A stretch of 64,000 nucleotides of DNA from JACRBR01 sp964371355 (GCA_964371355.1 CAYJMG010000009.1:1-64000); one strand, 5' to 3'. Numbered from the stretch's first letter, positions 44,148-52,892 are shown. The notes: generated from the letters alone by a model not told the origin. Translations and numbers: made by a program.

Positions 44148-45191
44148 ATGTCGAACCCGGCCCCCGAACGTGTGATTGCCGGCGACCCGCAGGACGGCGA
44201 TATCCAGGCCGACACGTCGCTGCGTCCGCGCCGCCTGGGCGAGTACATCAACCAGGACAAGGTCAAGAGCAACCTCAGCATCAGCATCGAGGCCGCGCGC
44301 GGCCGGGGCGAGCCGCTCGACCACGTGCTGCTCTACGGGCCCCCTGGCCTCGGCAAGACCACCCTCGCCTACATCATCGCCGCCGAGATGGGCGTCAGCA
44401 TCCGCGTCACCTCCGGGCCAGCCATCGAGCGGATCGGCGATCTCGCCGCCATCCTCACCAGCCTGCAGGGCGGCGACGTGCTGTTCATCGACGAGATTCA
44501 CCGGCTGTCGCGCGTCGTCGAGGAGTTCCTGTACCCCGCGCTCGAAGACGGCGCCATCGACTGGGTCACGGGCAAGGGCCCCGGCGCCCGCAGCATCCGC
44601 CTCGCCATCAAGCCCTTTACGCTCGTCGGCGCCACGACGCGGTACGCGATGATGTCGCCGCCGCTACGCGACCGCTTCGGGGCGGTGTATCGGCTCGACT
44701 TCCACGACGTCGACGCGCTCGCGCAGATCATCCGCCGCTCGGCATCGATCATCGGCATCGCCATTGATGGGGGCGGCACGGAAGCGATCGCCCGGCGCGC
44801 GCGCGGCACGCCCCGCGTCGCCAACCGGCTGCTGCGACGCGTCCGCGACTTCGCGCAGGTGCGCGCCGACGGTCACATTACCGAGGCGGTCGCGCTGGAA
44901 GCGCTGGGCGCCCTCGAGATCGACCACCTGGGCCTCGACAGCGTCGACGAGCGCGTGCTTCGTACGATCATCGAGAAGTTCGACGGCGGGCCCGTCGGCC
45001 TCGAGACGATCGCCGCCAGCATCTCGGAGGAGGCCGACACCATCATGGACGTGTACGAGCCGTACCTGATGCAGCTCGGTTTCCTGCAGCGCACGCCGCG
45101 CGGCCGCCTTGCCACGCGCCTGGCGTACGAGCACCTGGGGCTCCCGCCCCGCCCGACGACGCCGTCGCCGCAGAAACCCCTCTTCGACTAG
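44148..45191 (+). CDS. ruvB: Holliday junction branch-migration helicase RuvB
   Basis: 347-residue AAA+ motor of the RuvAB complex. LRPRRLGEYINQDKVKSNL opens the family region, then Walker A GPPGLGKTTLA near residue 64, Walker B LFIDEIHRL near 113, sensor 1 GATTR near 163, and the Arg-finger/sensor 2 region RGTPRVANRLLRRVRDFA near 225. The winged-helix DNA-binding domain ends in LGFLQRTPRGRLAT. The ATG at 44148 lies in the region divergent to mutY. ruvA and ruvC are not adjacent. Confidence 0.96.
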   Translation: MSNPAPERVIAGDPQDGDIQADTSLRPRRLGEYINQDKVKSNLSISIEAARGRGEPLDHVLLYGPPGLGKTTLAYIIAAEMGVSIRVTSGPAIERIGDLAAILTSLQGGDVLFIDEIHRLSRVVEEFLYPALEDGAIDWVTGKGPGARSIRLAIKPFTLVGATTRYAMMSPPLRDRFGAVYRLDFHDVDALAQIIRRSASIIGIAIDGGGTEAIARRARGTPRVANRLLRRVRDFAQVRADGHITEAVALEALGALEIDHLGLDSVDERVLRTIIEKFDGGPVGLETIAASISEEADTIMDVYEPYLMQLGFLQRTPRGRLATRLAYEHLGLPPRPTTPSPQKPLFD

Positions 45192-46008
45192 CTCGCGCGG
45201 GGTCCGGCGGCCGGTGCCTCAATCACCTCAAGTAGTTCGTGCGCCACGTACATATTCACGCCTTTGATGCCGGCCGGCCGGATGATCCCCAGCCCGCTGA
45301 GCCGGTCCAGCACGCCCTTCGCGCCGACGTACGTCACGCCCAATCGTTCCTTCGCGATGGTCGGTGTCATGAAGGGCCTCTCGAAGAAATGCTCCATCAA
45401 CACGTGCGCGTTTCCCGAAGTGCGTGCCTCCTTCAGACGGCCCCGGTAGTTCTCCAGCAACTCGCGCACCCTCCGCGATCGTTCGATTGCGTCCCGCGCC
45501 TGCTCCTCGAAGCCGTCGAGCAGGAACCGGAGCCAGGATTCCCAATCTCCGGTGGTTGAAACATGAGACAAGAGGTCGTAGTAGCGCTGCCGGTACCGTT
45601 CCAGGTATGCGCTCAAGTACAGCAGTGGTTTGACCAGCACCTCCTTCGCGCACAAGAACAGCACGATGAGGAGGCGGCCCATCCTTCCGTTCCCGTCGGA
45701 ATATGGGTGGATGGCTTCGAATTGATAGTGCATGAGTGCGCACTGCACCAGCGGTGGCATCGGCATGTCCTCGTTCACGAAGCGCTCGAGATCCGTAAGG
45801 AGATCCCGCACCAGCTCGGGGGGTGGCGGCACGAAGCGCGCCCGCTAAGGGTCGCTACCGCCCGCGACGCCCGGTCGAGCTTGTAGACAAGCTCCGCGCT
45901 CAACTCGATTCGTCGCGGCAGCGGATGGGGAACAAACGCTCGCGCGCCGCCCTGGGCTGGAACAAGCGACCCGCATGGACTACCCTCGAGACTGGTCAGA
46001 TCCGCCAT
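45188..46008 (-). pseudogene. Broken Fic-family protein gene (internal deletion plus frameshift)
   Basis: The 5' part (about 45835-46008) encodes a Fic N-terminus, AFVPHPLPRRIELSAELVYKLDRASRAVATLSG. There the frame breaks. The next codons, in another frame, resume at RFVPPPPELVRDLLTDLERFVNE, a segment that in complete proteins lies about 130 residues further on; the inhibitory-helix region (EAVLSSRIEGT) is missing. The remainder is a good Fic core with HPYSDGNGRMGR (catalytic His, AMP-transfer motif) and a winged-helix end. If a new start is used, 45188-45832 could still be translated as a truncated Fic lacking autoinhibition. The stop overlaps the end of ruvB. Confidence 0.75.
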
Positions 46009-46009
46009 C

Positions 46010-46175
46010 GTTCCTGCTCTTTGAAGTCGGCTTTAATCACCCCCGCTGGATTTAAGTTCTGGCCAAGAAAACCTTAAATAAGAGGTCATGTTGGCTGTTT
46101 ACCCAGTTATACCGCAACGGAGCCGACCGCATCCACTTTAAGGATCGCTAGCCAGGACCTTAAGTTAACAGCCTC
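46010..46175. other. AT-rich gap with two inverted repeats before pyrE
   Basis: This stretch is visibly richer in A+T than its surroundings. TTTAAG...CTTAAA (46053-46079 region) and ACTTTAAGG...CCTTAAGT (46135-46166 region) are two similar inverted repeats that could be operator sites or remnants of a mobile end. No T-box, PyrR-type or other leader was recognised. Confidence 0.5.
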
Positions 46176-46186
46176 GGGAAGCGCCC

Positions 46187-46825
46187 ATGCCCCCCACCTA
46201 CGACGACGTCCTCACGTTGAAGTCCGCTATCGAGAAGCACTGCCTCTCGATCCACGACACGCCCGTCCGCCTGAACTCCGGGGGCTACAGCAACTACTAC
46301 CTCGACCTCAAGGGAGTTGCCCTCCACCCGCGCTTTGCGCGCATCATCGGCGCCTTGATGGCCCCTGCGATCATCGAGTCGGGCGCGGAGGCCGTGGGGG
46401 GCCTCGCTGCCGGCTGCATTCCAATCGCGGATGCTATCGCTCAGGCTGGGCTCGACGCGGGCGTGGTCCTGCCGACGTTCTTCGGCCGGCCCGAGGCCAA
46501 GGACCACGGCCCCGGCGAGAAAGCGAAACTCCGGCAGGCAGCCGCCGAGGACGAGGGTCCGCTGATCCGGCCCGGCCGGCGTGTCGCCATCGTCGAGGAT
46601 GCCGTTACCCAGGGCGGCGCCGCCATGCAGGCCACCGAGTTCGCGCTGGGCGAGGGCTGCCAAGTCGTGGTGGTGATGTGCGTCGTGGAGCGCCACGAGG
46701 GCGGCGGCGCGCGCTTCCGCGAGCGCGGCCTCGCCTTCAAGCGCATCTTCTACACCCACGAGGACGGCAGCCTGCACATCGACGACGAAGTGGCGGCACA
46801 CGTGGGAGCGCCCGCCGCTGGCTGA
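46187..46825 (+). CDS. pyrE: Orotate phosphoribosyltransferase
   Basis: Joins orotate to PRPP in pyrimidine synthesis. 212 residues. FYSSGKHS-like start is seen as VRLNSGGYSNYYLDLKGV near residue 27, GGLAAGCIPIADAIA near 70, the Lys-containing loop region around residue 100 (RPEAKDHGPGEKAKL), and the PRPP motif VAIVEDAVTQGGAAMQA near 135. The PRPP motif has Ala and Gln where most enzymes have Val and Thr (EDVVTTGG), so a related phosphoribosyltransferase is possible. Its neighbours are not pyrimidine genes. Confidence 0.82.
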   Translation: MPPTYDDVLTLKSAIEKHCLSIHDTPVRLNSGGYSNYYLDLKGVALHPRFARIIGALMAPAIIESGAEAVGGLAAGCIPIADAIAQAGLDAGVVLPTFFGRPEAKDHGPGEKAKLRQAAAEDEGPLIRPGRRVAIVEDAVTQGGAAMQATEFALGEGCQVVVVMCVVERHEGGGARFRERGLAFKRIFYTHEDGSLHIDDEVAAHVGAPAAG

Positions 46826-46882
46826 ATCGCGCGGCCGTTCTCCGCGGCGACTCCTCAAGGGGCGGCTGTGCCGGTGGCCCTG

Positions 46883-47080
46883 CTAGCCGCCGCAGTCGAA
46901 CCGCAGCTCCTCCGGCGCCACCTCCCACTTCCGCCGGAACGCCGGCCGCGATGATGCCGGGTCCTGCGGCAGCGCGACGGCCGCCCGCCGGCGCCGTGGC
47001 CGGCCGCACAGCAGGCAGCGCCACTCCGCGTCCAGCCGGTCGTACATCATCCGTCCCGAACATCGCGTACAGCGCAACAT
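46883..47080 (-). CDS. Small zinc-ribbon protein
   Basis: 65 residues. Two CxxC pairs (CTRCSG and CLLCGR, residues 4-7 and about 22-25) form a zinc ribbon, followed by an Arg-rich stretch and a C-terminus ending in FDCGG. It looks like a compact nucleic-acid-binding or regulatory protein. GGAGGAACGTG directly before the ATG makes translation likely. A longer frame exists upstream but is not zinc-ribbon-like. Function unknown. Confidence 0.6.
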   Translation of the reverse strand: MLRCTRCSGRMMYDRLDAEWRCLLCGRPRRRRAAVALPQDPASSRPAFRRKWEVAPEELRFDCGG

Positions 47081-47247
47081 CACGTTCCTCCTCGCCGCCC
47101 CCGACAGCGCATGTAACCAGACCCGCGTTAACGCCGCGCGATCCGCCGTTAACTTCCCGCGCTGTTCTGGGCGCTTCCGGCTCGCGCCCCGCGCCCGTAC
47201 ACTCACCCTCGCATCGCCACGACAGCATTGCAGCCGGAGATCGCGCC

Positions 47248-48606
47248 ATGAAGACGATTACGTTTCCCACGGGATTCAGCTGGGGCACCGCCACGGCCTC
47301 GTACCAGGTTGAGGGCGCCTGGGACGAGGACGGCAAGGGCGAGAGCGTCTGGGACCGCTTCTCCCACACCGAGGGCAAGATCAACACCGGCGACACCGGA
47401 GACGTCGCGTGCGACCAGTACCACCGCTATCCCGAGGACGCGGCGATCATGAAGCAGCTCGGCATGCGCGGCTATCGCTTCAGCATCGCCTGGCCGCGCA
47501 TCTTTCCCGATGCGAGCGGCAAGGTAAACCAGGCGGGGGTTGACTACTACAGCCGCCTGGTCGACGAGCTGCTGGCCAACGGGATCATGCCCTTCCCGAC
47601 GCTCTACCACTGGGATCTGCCCGGCTGGCTGGAGGACCGCGGGGGCTGGTCGGACCGCGGCATCATCGACGCCTTTACGCGCTACTCCGAGACCATGGTC
47701 AATGCCCTTGGCGACCGGGTGAAAAACTGGATGGTCTTCAACGAGCCCTGGGTCTTCGTGTACCTCGGTTACCTGTTCGGCATCCACGCCCCCGGCGTCC
47801 GCGACAGCGACCGCGCGGCGAAGGCCTCGCACATCGTGAATCTCGCGCAGGCTTCGGCCATGAAGGCCATGCGCGCGACGGGGAAGCCTGAGATGGTCGG
47901 CAGCGCCTACAGCATGGCCGCCTCTTACCCCGCCACTGACAGCGAGGCCGACCGGGCCGCCGCCGAGCGCCATCACGCATGGAACAACGTGTGGTTCATC
48001 GACCCCATTCTGAAGGGCGCCTACCCGCAGGCCTACGTCGAGCAGGAGAAGATGCTGCGGAAGATGGACGTCCGGCCCGGCGACATGGAGGCCATGCGCG
48101 ACACGCTCGACTTCATCGGCATCAACCTCTACCAGCGTACGATCGTCGCGGCAGCCGAACAGGACCGCAACCTGGGCATCCGGCCGATGATGGGTCCCGG
48201 TCCGCGCACGGCCTTCGGCTGGGAGATCTGGCCGGCCGCGCTGTACCAGATGATCAAGCGCATCGACCGCGACTACGCGCACCCGGTTATCTACGTGACC
48301 GAGAACGGCTGTTCGTATCCCACAGGCCCCGGGCCCGACGGCAAGGTGCACGACCAGGAGCGCATCGACTTCTACGATGGCTTCATCGGGCAGGTGGGCC
48401 GGGCTATCGACGAGGGCTGCGACGTCCGCGGCTACTATGCGTGGACGCTCGTCGACAACTTCGAGTGGGCCGAGGGCTTCCGGCAGCGTTTCGGCATCGT
48501 GCACGTCGACTTCGATACGCAGCAGCGCACCATCAAGGACAGCGGCTACTGGTTCCGCGACCTTATCGCGCGGAACCAGATCGTCTACGACGAGACGCTG
48601 GTCTGA
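47248..48606 (+). CDS. GH1 beta-glucosidase
   Basis: Hydrolyses beta-glucosides such as cellobiose. 452 residues, glycoside hydrolase family 1, without signal peptide. FSWGTATASYQVEGAW near residue 9 is the N-terminal family signature, WMVFNEPW near 160 carries the acid/base Glu, and IYVTENGCSY near 350 carries the nucleophile Glu. WAEGFRQRFGIVHVDF near the end is the aglycone-site/terminal signature. The gene is monocistronic, divergent from the zinc-ribbon gene; no sugar transporter lies next to it. Confidence 0.94.
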   Translation: MKTITFPTGFSWGTATASYQVEGAWDEDGKGESVWDRFSHTEGKINTGDTGDVACDQYHRYPEDAAIMKQLGMRGYRFSIAWPRIFPDASGKVNQAGVDYYSRLVDELLANGIMPFPTLYHWDLPGWLEDRGGWSDRGIIDAFTRYSETMVNALGDRVKNWMVFNEPWVFVYLGYLFGIHAPGVRDSDRAAKASHIVNLAQASAMKAMRATGKPEMVGSAYSMAASYPATDSEADRAAAERHHAWNNVWFIDPILKGAYPQAYVEQEKMLRKMDVRPGDMEAMRDTLDFIGINLYQRTIVAAAEQDRNLGIRPMMGPGPRTAFGWEIWPAALYQMIKRIDRDYAHPVIYVTENGCSYPTGPGPDGKVHDQERIDFYDGFIGQVGRAIDEGCDVRGYYAWTLVDNFEWAEGFRQRFGIVHVDFDTQQRTIKDSGYWFRDLIARNQIVYDETLV

Positions 48607-48742
48607 CGCCGGGCGACTGGGGGCAGGCTGCGATCGGGTCGGGCTGAGGTCTCCCCATCAACACCGCGATGGGCTTCCGCCAGTTCGCGTACTACCGCCA
48701 GTACCTTCCCGCCTTAGGGAGGCCACCCCGGTCGCTGCGGTG

Positions 48743-49153
48743 TCAGTGCAGTTCTACGACGTTGTGTCCGTAGTCGATGACAAGCCGAAAATGCTGCAGG
48801 AAGTCGGTTCCTAGGATCGAAGGGAAATGCGCGTTGTCAGTGGTCGGCTTCGCTACCCGGACCGGCAGGATATAGCTGAACAGATCGCCGTCCTCATGGC
48901 GCAATTCGAGGTGGACCGCATCCATGGCGTATGTCACGCGCCCGCCAATACCTCGCGCGCGTGCGATGGGCGCGTCATCGAAGTCCAAGTCCACGTCGAT
49001 GCCCAAGGGCGCGAGGTCGTTGGGGTGAATGATGGACACTTGCGCGCCCGTGTCGATCAGGAATGAAGTCTCAAGCTGCTGCGTCAGAAGCCGGGGAAAC
49101 GAGAGAGAAGCCCGCACAAAGGGGCTTCTCCGAAAGATGAACCCGTTGATCAT
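48743..49153 (-). CDS. Retropepsin-like aspartic protease
   Basis: 136 residues, the size of one lobe of an aspartic protease. SFLIDTGAQVSII near residue 31 is the catalytic D-T/S-G loop and SILGTDFLQHFRLVIDY near 112 is the second conserved strand of the family. It should act as a homodimer, as retropepsins do, to make one active site. No signal peptide is visible. The stop of the DUF5678-like gene lies 3 bases upstream on the same strand, so the two are probably co-translated. Confidence 0.82.
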   Translation of the reverse strand: MINGFIFRRSPFVRASLSFPRLLTQQLETSFLIDTGAQVSIIHPNDLAPLGIDVDLDFDDAPIARARGIGGRVTYAMDAVHLELRHEDGDLFSYILPVRVAKPTTDNAHFPSILGTDFLQHFRLVIDYGHNVVELH

Positions 49154-49156
49154 GCT

Positions 49157-49444
49157 CTAAAGCACCAGCGCTGTGTCGTCGCGAGTCATGAACGTGCGCG
49201 CCGTCTTCATTGGGTCGCACCCGGCCGCCCTGATCGCATCCAGCAGCCCGGGCAGGCTCGGCGCGTGGAAAACGCGTCCATCCTGGACGCCTACCCACTC
49301 CTCCGGATATGACTCGAGCAGCTCACCTTCATGTATCAGGATGTAGTCCCAATCGCGCTCGAACTGGTCCATGCTGGCGCGTTTCCCTTCAACGTCCTCG
49401 GTCACGCGCTCGACGCGGAAATAGCTCGTCCCTGGTGCAGTCAT
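49157..49444 (-). CDS. DUF5678-like small protein, partner of the aspartic protease
   Basis: 95 residues. The core pattern ESYPEEWVGVQDGRVFHAPSLPGLLDAIRAAGCDPMKTART (about residues 43-84) matches DUF5678 proteins (xYxxxWVAVxDGxVV...xLxxLLxAxxAxGxDP). These are often found immediately before a retropepsin-like protease gene, as here, but the reason is unknown; substrate, inhibitor or antitoxin-like roles are all possible. Starts at 49444 or at ATG 49372 (MDQFERDW) are possible. The upstream extension of the frame is not conserved. Confidence 0.7.
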   Translation of the reverse strand: MTAPGTSYFRVERVTEDVEGKRASMDQFERDWDYILIHEGELLESYPEEWVGVQDGRVFHAPSLPGLLDAIRAAGCDPMKTARTFMTRDDTALVL

Positions 49445-49734
49445 CGTATGAGCATTCTCCCCCACGCCCCGGCCGCCCGCAAACAGATGCCCATCACCCG
49501 AACGTAATCCGGCGCGCTTGGAGATCACCGCCTGGCTCCTGCGCCCTCCCCCAAAAAGAGGGGTCTCAAACGCAATCCGCAGACCGCCCATGTTCCCCAT
49601 TCCGCAGCGGCCCGGTCGATCTCTGCGATATTCGAAGAGCCGCAAGGCGCACTCCTGCGCAAACGGACAGGCGGATCTTCGGGGGTGCACCCCTACGTCC
49701 TTCCTGACGACAACCCTTAGGGGGTGCCTAGGGG
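49445..49734. other. Intergenic region without a recognisable gene
   Basis: About 290 bases between divergent genes. Only Arg/Ser-rich frames are open. A run of CTTAGGGGGTGCCTAGGGG (49716-49735) directly precedes the secreted-hydrolase start and forms a short inverted repeat (CCTAG/CTTAGG), but no promoter stands out. Confidence 0.4.
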
Positions 49735-50916
49735 ATGACCCGCATTGGGGGAGCGGCCTTGTGCCTGGCGGGTGTTGCGCTGTTCACGGGCGCGGTAGCG
49801 GCGGCCTGCGCGAGCGCTGAGGCGTCTCGTGTCCGCCGCATAGCGCAGGGGCCGCCGCCCGCGTCCGAGGGCGCTCTCGGCGTCGAGGGCGCGAGCGGCG
49901 ATCTGGCGCGCGCGAGGCTGGAGTTGCCTGCCGGCGCCGTATCGAGCGCGGTAACGCTGACGGCGGAGACGGCGCCCGGGCTGTATCCGCAGCTCATCAT
50001 CGTACGCGCGGAGCCGGCGGGGCCGGCGGGGCCGCTGGCTGCGGAGGCGGTGCTGACGCTCCCGTACGCGGACGAGCTGGTGCGCGTGTGGGGCATCGAG
50101 GACGAGACGAGGCTGGGCGTGTTCCACCGCAACGAGGACAGCACCTGGTGGTGGACTCCGGCGCTCGTGGACCGCTCGACGAACACGGTGGTGCTGCACG
50201 TCTCCGCTCTGGGCGCGTGGGCGGTGGGCCCGTCGTGGATGATGAAGCCGTGGCAGCAGCGTGCCGTGTTGGGCGCCGTGTTGGAGCCGGGCGCGCGGAA
50301 TGCGGTGGTGATCCACGGCTGGAACAGCGAGCCGTGGGACGCCTGCCAGCTCGAGCTGGCGCAGGGGCTCGCGCCGCACTACGAGAACGTCGCGGCGGTC
50401 GCCTATCCGTCGGCGCTCGACATTGCAGAGAACGGGAACTGGCTGCGGGCCGAGATCGAGCGGCGCTGGGACGGCGTGATGTTCGACATCATCGCCTTCA
50501 GCGAGGGTGGCCTGGTGGCGCGCGCGGCCATCGAGCCGCACGAATGGAACGACGACACGCTGATCGACGCGCAGATCGGGCGCCTGGTGACGATCGCCAC
50601 GCCGCATGAGGGAGTCGAGCCGGGGGTGCCGCTCTCCGTGCTGAACGACGAGGCGGCCCGCCAGATGCGGCCCGGCTCGGTCTTCCTGGGCGAACTGAAC
50701 GACGCCGCGTCGCACCCGGGTGTGCGTTATCACCTCATCGCCGGAGACCTGGGCAACGGGACCGACAGCATCGTGCCCCGCGAAAGCGCCCTGGGCGGGG
50801 GTGCGCTGGACCCGGAGCACACGGGGGTGCTGGAACTGGCCCACAGCCCGTCCGCCGCCGCTCCCCGCGGGATGCCGTGCGACGCGTCCGTGTACGACGT
50901 CATCGGCAACTGGTGA
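49735..50916 (+). CDS. Secreted alpha/beta hydrolase (lipase/PGAP1-like) lipoprotein
   Basis: 393 residues. The signal peptide ends at a lipobox-like AAAC (near residue 25). A beta-sandwich of ZU5-like character (LELPAGAVSSAVTLTAETAPG) comes first, then the hydrolase: oxyanion region VVIHGWNSEPW near 195, nucleophile elbow IIAFSEGGLVARA near 260 (F-S-E-G-G in place of G-H-S-x-G), Asp near 345 (GTDSIVPRES) and His in EHTGVLEL near 362. It probably hydrolyses lipids or esters outside the cell. A REP palindrome follows directly. Confidence 0.75.
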   Translation: MTRIGGAALCLAGVALFTGAVAAACASAEASRVRRIAQGPPPASEGALGVEGASGDLARARLELPAGAVSSAVTLTAETAPGLYPQLIIVRAEPAGPAGPLAAEAVLTLPYADELVRVWGIEDETRLGVFHRNEDSTWWWTPALVDRSTNTVVLHVSALGAWAVGPSWMMKPWQQRAVLGAVLEPGARNAVVIHGWNSEPWDACQLELAQGLAPHYENVAAVAYPSALDIAENGNWLRAEIERRWDGVMFDIIAFSEGGLVARAAIEPHEWNDDTLIDAQIGRLVTIATPHEGVEPGVPLSVLNDEAARQMRPGSVFLGELNDAASHPGVRYHLIAGDLGNGTDSIVPRESALGGGALDPEHTGVLELAHSPSAAAPRGMPCDASVYDVIGNW

Positions 50917-50927
50917 TCAGGCGCAAG

Positions 50928-50951
50928 GCGCGGGCTGAAGGCTCGCGCTAC
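50928..50951 (-). repeat. REP palindrome with GTAG guide
   Basis: On the minus strand GTAG (50951-50948) is followed by GCGCGAGC-CTTCA-GCCCGCGC. One mismatch separates the arms, and the loop CTTCA equals that of the REP copies beside the transposase at 60.4-61.0 kb. It sits 12 bases after a stop codon, a usual REP position. Confidence 0.8.
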
Positions 50952-51009
50952 GGGAGCACATGACGACGCTGGCGACAACGCAGGGCGGCCGTCAGATCAG
51001 CCAGACCAG

Positions 51010-51870
51010 CTAGAGATCCTCGAGCCCTTCGAACGTGAAGGCGAAGTCGATGACCGTCACGCCTTCGGCGCGCAGGGTGTGCCCCAGCGCGACGGCGTCC
51101 GCGTCCGACGACGCGTAGAAGATGAGTGCGCCCCCGCCGCCGGCGCCGCAGGCCTTCCCGGCCGACGCGCCCTTGCGCATCGCCAGATCGAACAGCGCAT
51201 CGACGGCCTCGCCCGTGACGCTCGCGTGCAGCCGCTTCTGCTGGATCCAGTTCTCGTTGAGGACCTGCCGGATCCCGCCGAAGTCGCTCCCCGCGATGGC
51301 GTCGCGCATCGCCTTGCCCAGGTGCTGCAGCGTCAACAGCGCGCCCGTCACCTCATCGTCGTGCCGCGCGTACGCCGACCACACGGCGTCATGGATCCCG
51401 CCCGAAAGCCGCGAGACGCCCGAATCGACGAGCACGAGCCGCTTCTGCAGCGCCGCCAGGTGTGCCTCGGGCATCGTCAGCTTCTCGATGCGGACCGGCC
51501 CGCGCCCCGGAGTGGGCCGGGTGAACGTTAGGAAGTTGAGGCCGCCGTAGCAGGCGGCGTACTGGTCCTGCCGCCCCCCAGCCACGCCCTCGGCGGTTTC
51601 CGCCGCGAAGGCCGCTTCGGCGATTTGGTCGAGGTCGGCGTCGGGGTTCCGCAGGGCGTGGGCCAGTACGTGCTCGCACGCGGAGGAACCCAGGCCCGCC
51701 GCACCGACGTCGTGCTGATACGTGACGCCGCCACCGTCCAGCGTCGCGGTGACGTACTTGTCGATGGTCACACTGACCACGGCCCCGCTGTCGTGATCGG
51801 CGAAGGCGGGGACATCGGTCCACCCGCCGGCGAGGTCGATGCGCAGCGGCGCGCGTGCCGATCTTGTCAT
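51010..51870 (-). CDS. GHMP-family sugar kinase (heptose-7-phosphate kinase-like)
   Basis: 286 residues. RAPLRIDLAGGWTDVPAF at residue 6 is the N-terminal signature of the D-glycero-D-manno-heptose 7-phosphate kinase/L-fucose kinase subgroup. GAAGLGSSACEHVLAHAL near 75 is the ATP-binding P-loop (GLGSSA), and GKACGAGGGGALIF near 240 is the third GHMP motif. It should phosphorylate C1 of a sugar phosphate on the way to a nucleotide-activated sugar. Partner genes (isomerase, nucleotidyltransferase) are not present. The ATG at 51870 is supported by homology. Confidence 0.85.
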   Translation of the reverse strand: MTRSARAPLRIDLAGGWTDVPAFADHDSGAVVSVTIDKYVTATLDGGGVTYQHDVGAAGLGSSACEHVLAHALRNPDADLDQIAEAAFAAETAEGVAGGRQDQYAACYGGLNFLTFTRPTPGRGPVRIEKLTMPEAHLAALQKRLVLVDSGVSRLSGGIHDAVWSAYARHDDEVTGALLTLQHLGKAMRDAIAGSDFGGIRQVLNENWIQQKRLHASVTGEAVDALFDLAMRKGASAGKACGAGGGGALIFYASSDADAVALGHTLRAEGVTVIDFAFTFEGLEDL

Positions 51871-51964
51871 GCGGGCATTGTGACGAAGAGCGAACGGAGG
51901 CGCAGCGGTGATATGGCGCGGATCGTCAAGGAACGCGTCAGTGGTCACCCGCCGCCGCGTGATC

Positions 51965-52543
51965 TCAGCAACGATGCCGCTGGCGAAACGCGCGGGCCTT
52001 CGCCCGGTTGCCGCAGTCGGACATGGAGCACCATGCGCCGGAGCGGTTCTTCGACGCGTCGTAAAAGGCCCAGCGGCAGTCGTCGGCCGGGCAGATCTTC
52101 AGCCGCTGCCACGTGCCCGCCGCATGCGCCTCCAGCACGATCACCGCGAGCTGCGCGAACGCGCTATCGATCCCCTTCGCGTCCGGCGCCAGTGCCGGTA
52201 CACCCCGATCGTCGAACGCGAGCCGCAGCGTCGCCGGCCCCAGCGCGCCGTTGAGCCGCCGCAAGGCGCGCTGCGAGACACGGCCATCGTGATTCGCCTC
52301 GATACTAGCCCGGATCAGGTCGCGGAACTCCAGCGTGCGGGCGATGTCCCCGGGCGTGAGGCGGTACCCGCGAGGCAGGACGCCGTGGCGGCGCATCCAC
52401 GCGGCGATGGTCTCCCGCGGACGGTCGCGGTCCGGCTGGGGGCGCTCGACGAAGTGGGCGTTTGCGAAGTCCTGGACAGTGTGGAGCCGCCCCGGCGCGG
52501 GCTGCCGGCCACCTGGTTCGGGATAGGAGAACTGTCCTGCCAT
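51965..52543 (-). CDS. CGNR zinc-finger (ABATE-domain) transcriptional regulator
   Basis: 192 residues. The N-terminal two-thirds is the ABATE-like helical domain. The C-terminal zinc finger has the family hallmark: CPADDCRWAFYD, CSMSDCGNRAKA, with the CGNR tetrad. These proteins are thought to sense a small molecule through the ABATE part and bind DNA through the finger. It is divergent from a small gene whose promoter lies in the gap, which it could control. Confidence 0.88.
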   Translation of the reverse strand: MAGQFSYPEPGGRQPAPGRLHTVQDFANAHFVERPQPDRDRPRETIAAWMRRHGVLPRGYRLTPGDIARTLEFRDLIRASIEANHDGRVSQRALRRLNGALGPATLRLAFDDRGVPALAPDAKGIDSAFAQLAVIVLEAHAAGTWQRLKICPADDCRWAFYDASKNRSGAWCSMSDCGNRAKARAFRQRHRC

Positions 52544-52582
52544 GTCCTGTCAGGAACAGAGTAGCATAACCGGCATACTGCG

Positions 52583-52612
52583 TTGACGGGTGCTGTCGGG
52601 TATCGCTACTAT
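52583..52612 (+). promoter_or_regulatory. Sigma-70-type promoter upstream of the 71-residue gene
   Basis: TTGACG (52583-52588), an 18-base spacer and TACTAT (52607-52612), about 65 bases before the ATG at 52677, in the gap divergent to the CGNR regulator. Confidence 0.65.
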
Positions 52613-52676
52613 GACGCACCGGGACCACCTGCAATAACCGATATCATGGTTTGGCAGGTTACGGTAGGAGTCTCCC

Positions 52677-52892
52677 ATGGTATCCATCGACCCAATCACG
52701 AGCCTTGAGTTGGGCCGCGAGCGTCTCCACGACCTGCGCGCCGAAGCGGAGACACGCGCGATGCTGCGTGGTGCGCCCCCGCGGGATCACGCCGGCCGCG
52801 TGCGTACATACGTCGGCGCCGCGCTCATCGCCGCCGGCGCGCGCCTCACGCGCGAATGCGTCACCCGCGTGTCACTGCAGAGCTGTGAATAG
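52677..52892 (+). CDS. Hypothetical small protein
   Basis: 71 residues with a good ribosome site (AGGAG, 9 bases upstream) and its own promoter. The N-terminal half is helical and charged (LELGRERLHDLRAEAETRAMLRG), and the C-terminal half is amphipathic (YVGAALIAAGARLT). Small proteins beginning this way are frequent in actinobacterial genomes, but I cannot assign a family. It is divergent from a CGNR regulator. Confidence 0.6.
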   Translation: MVSIDPITSLELGRERLHDLRAEAETRAMLRGAPPRDHAGRVRTYVGAALIAAGARLTRECVTRVSLQSCE

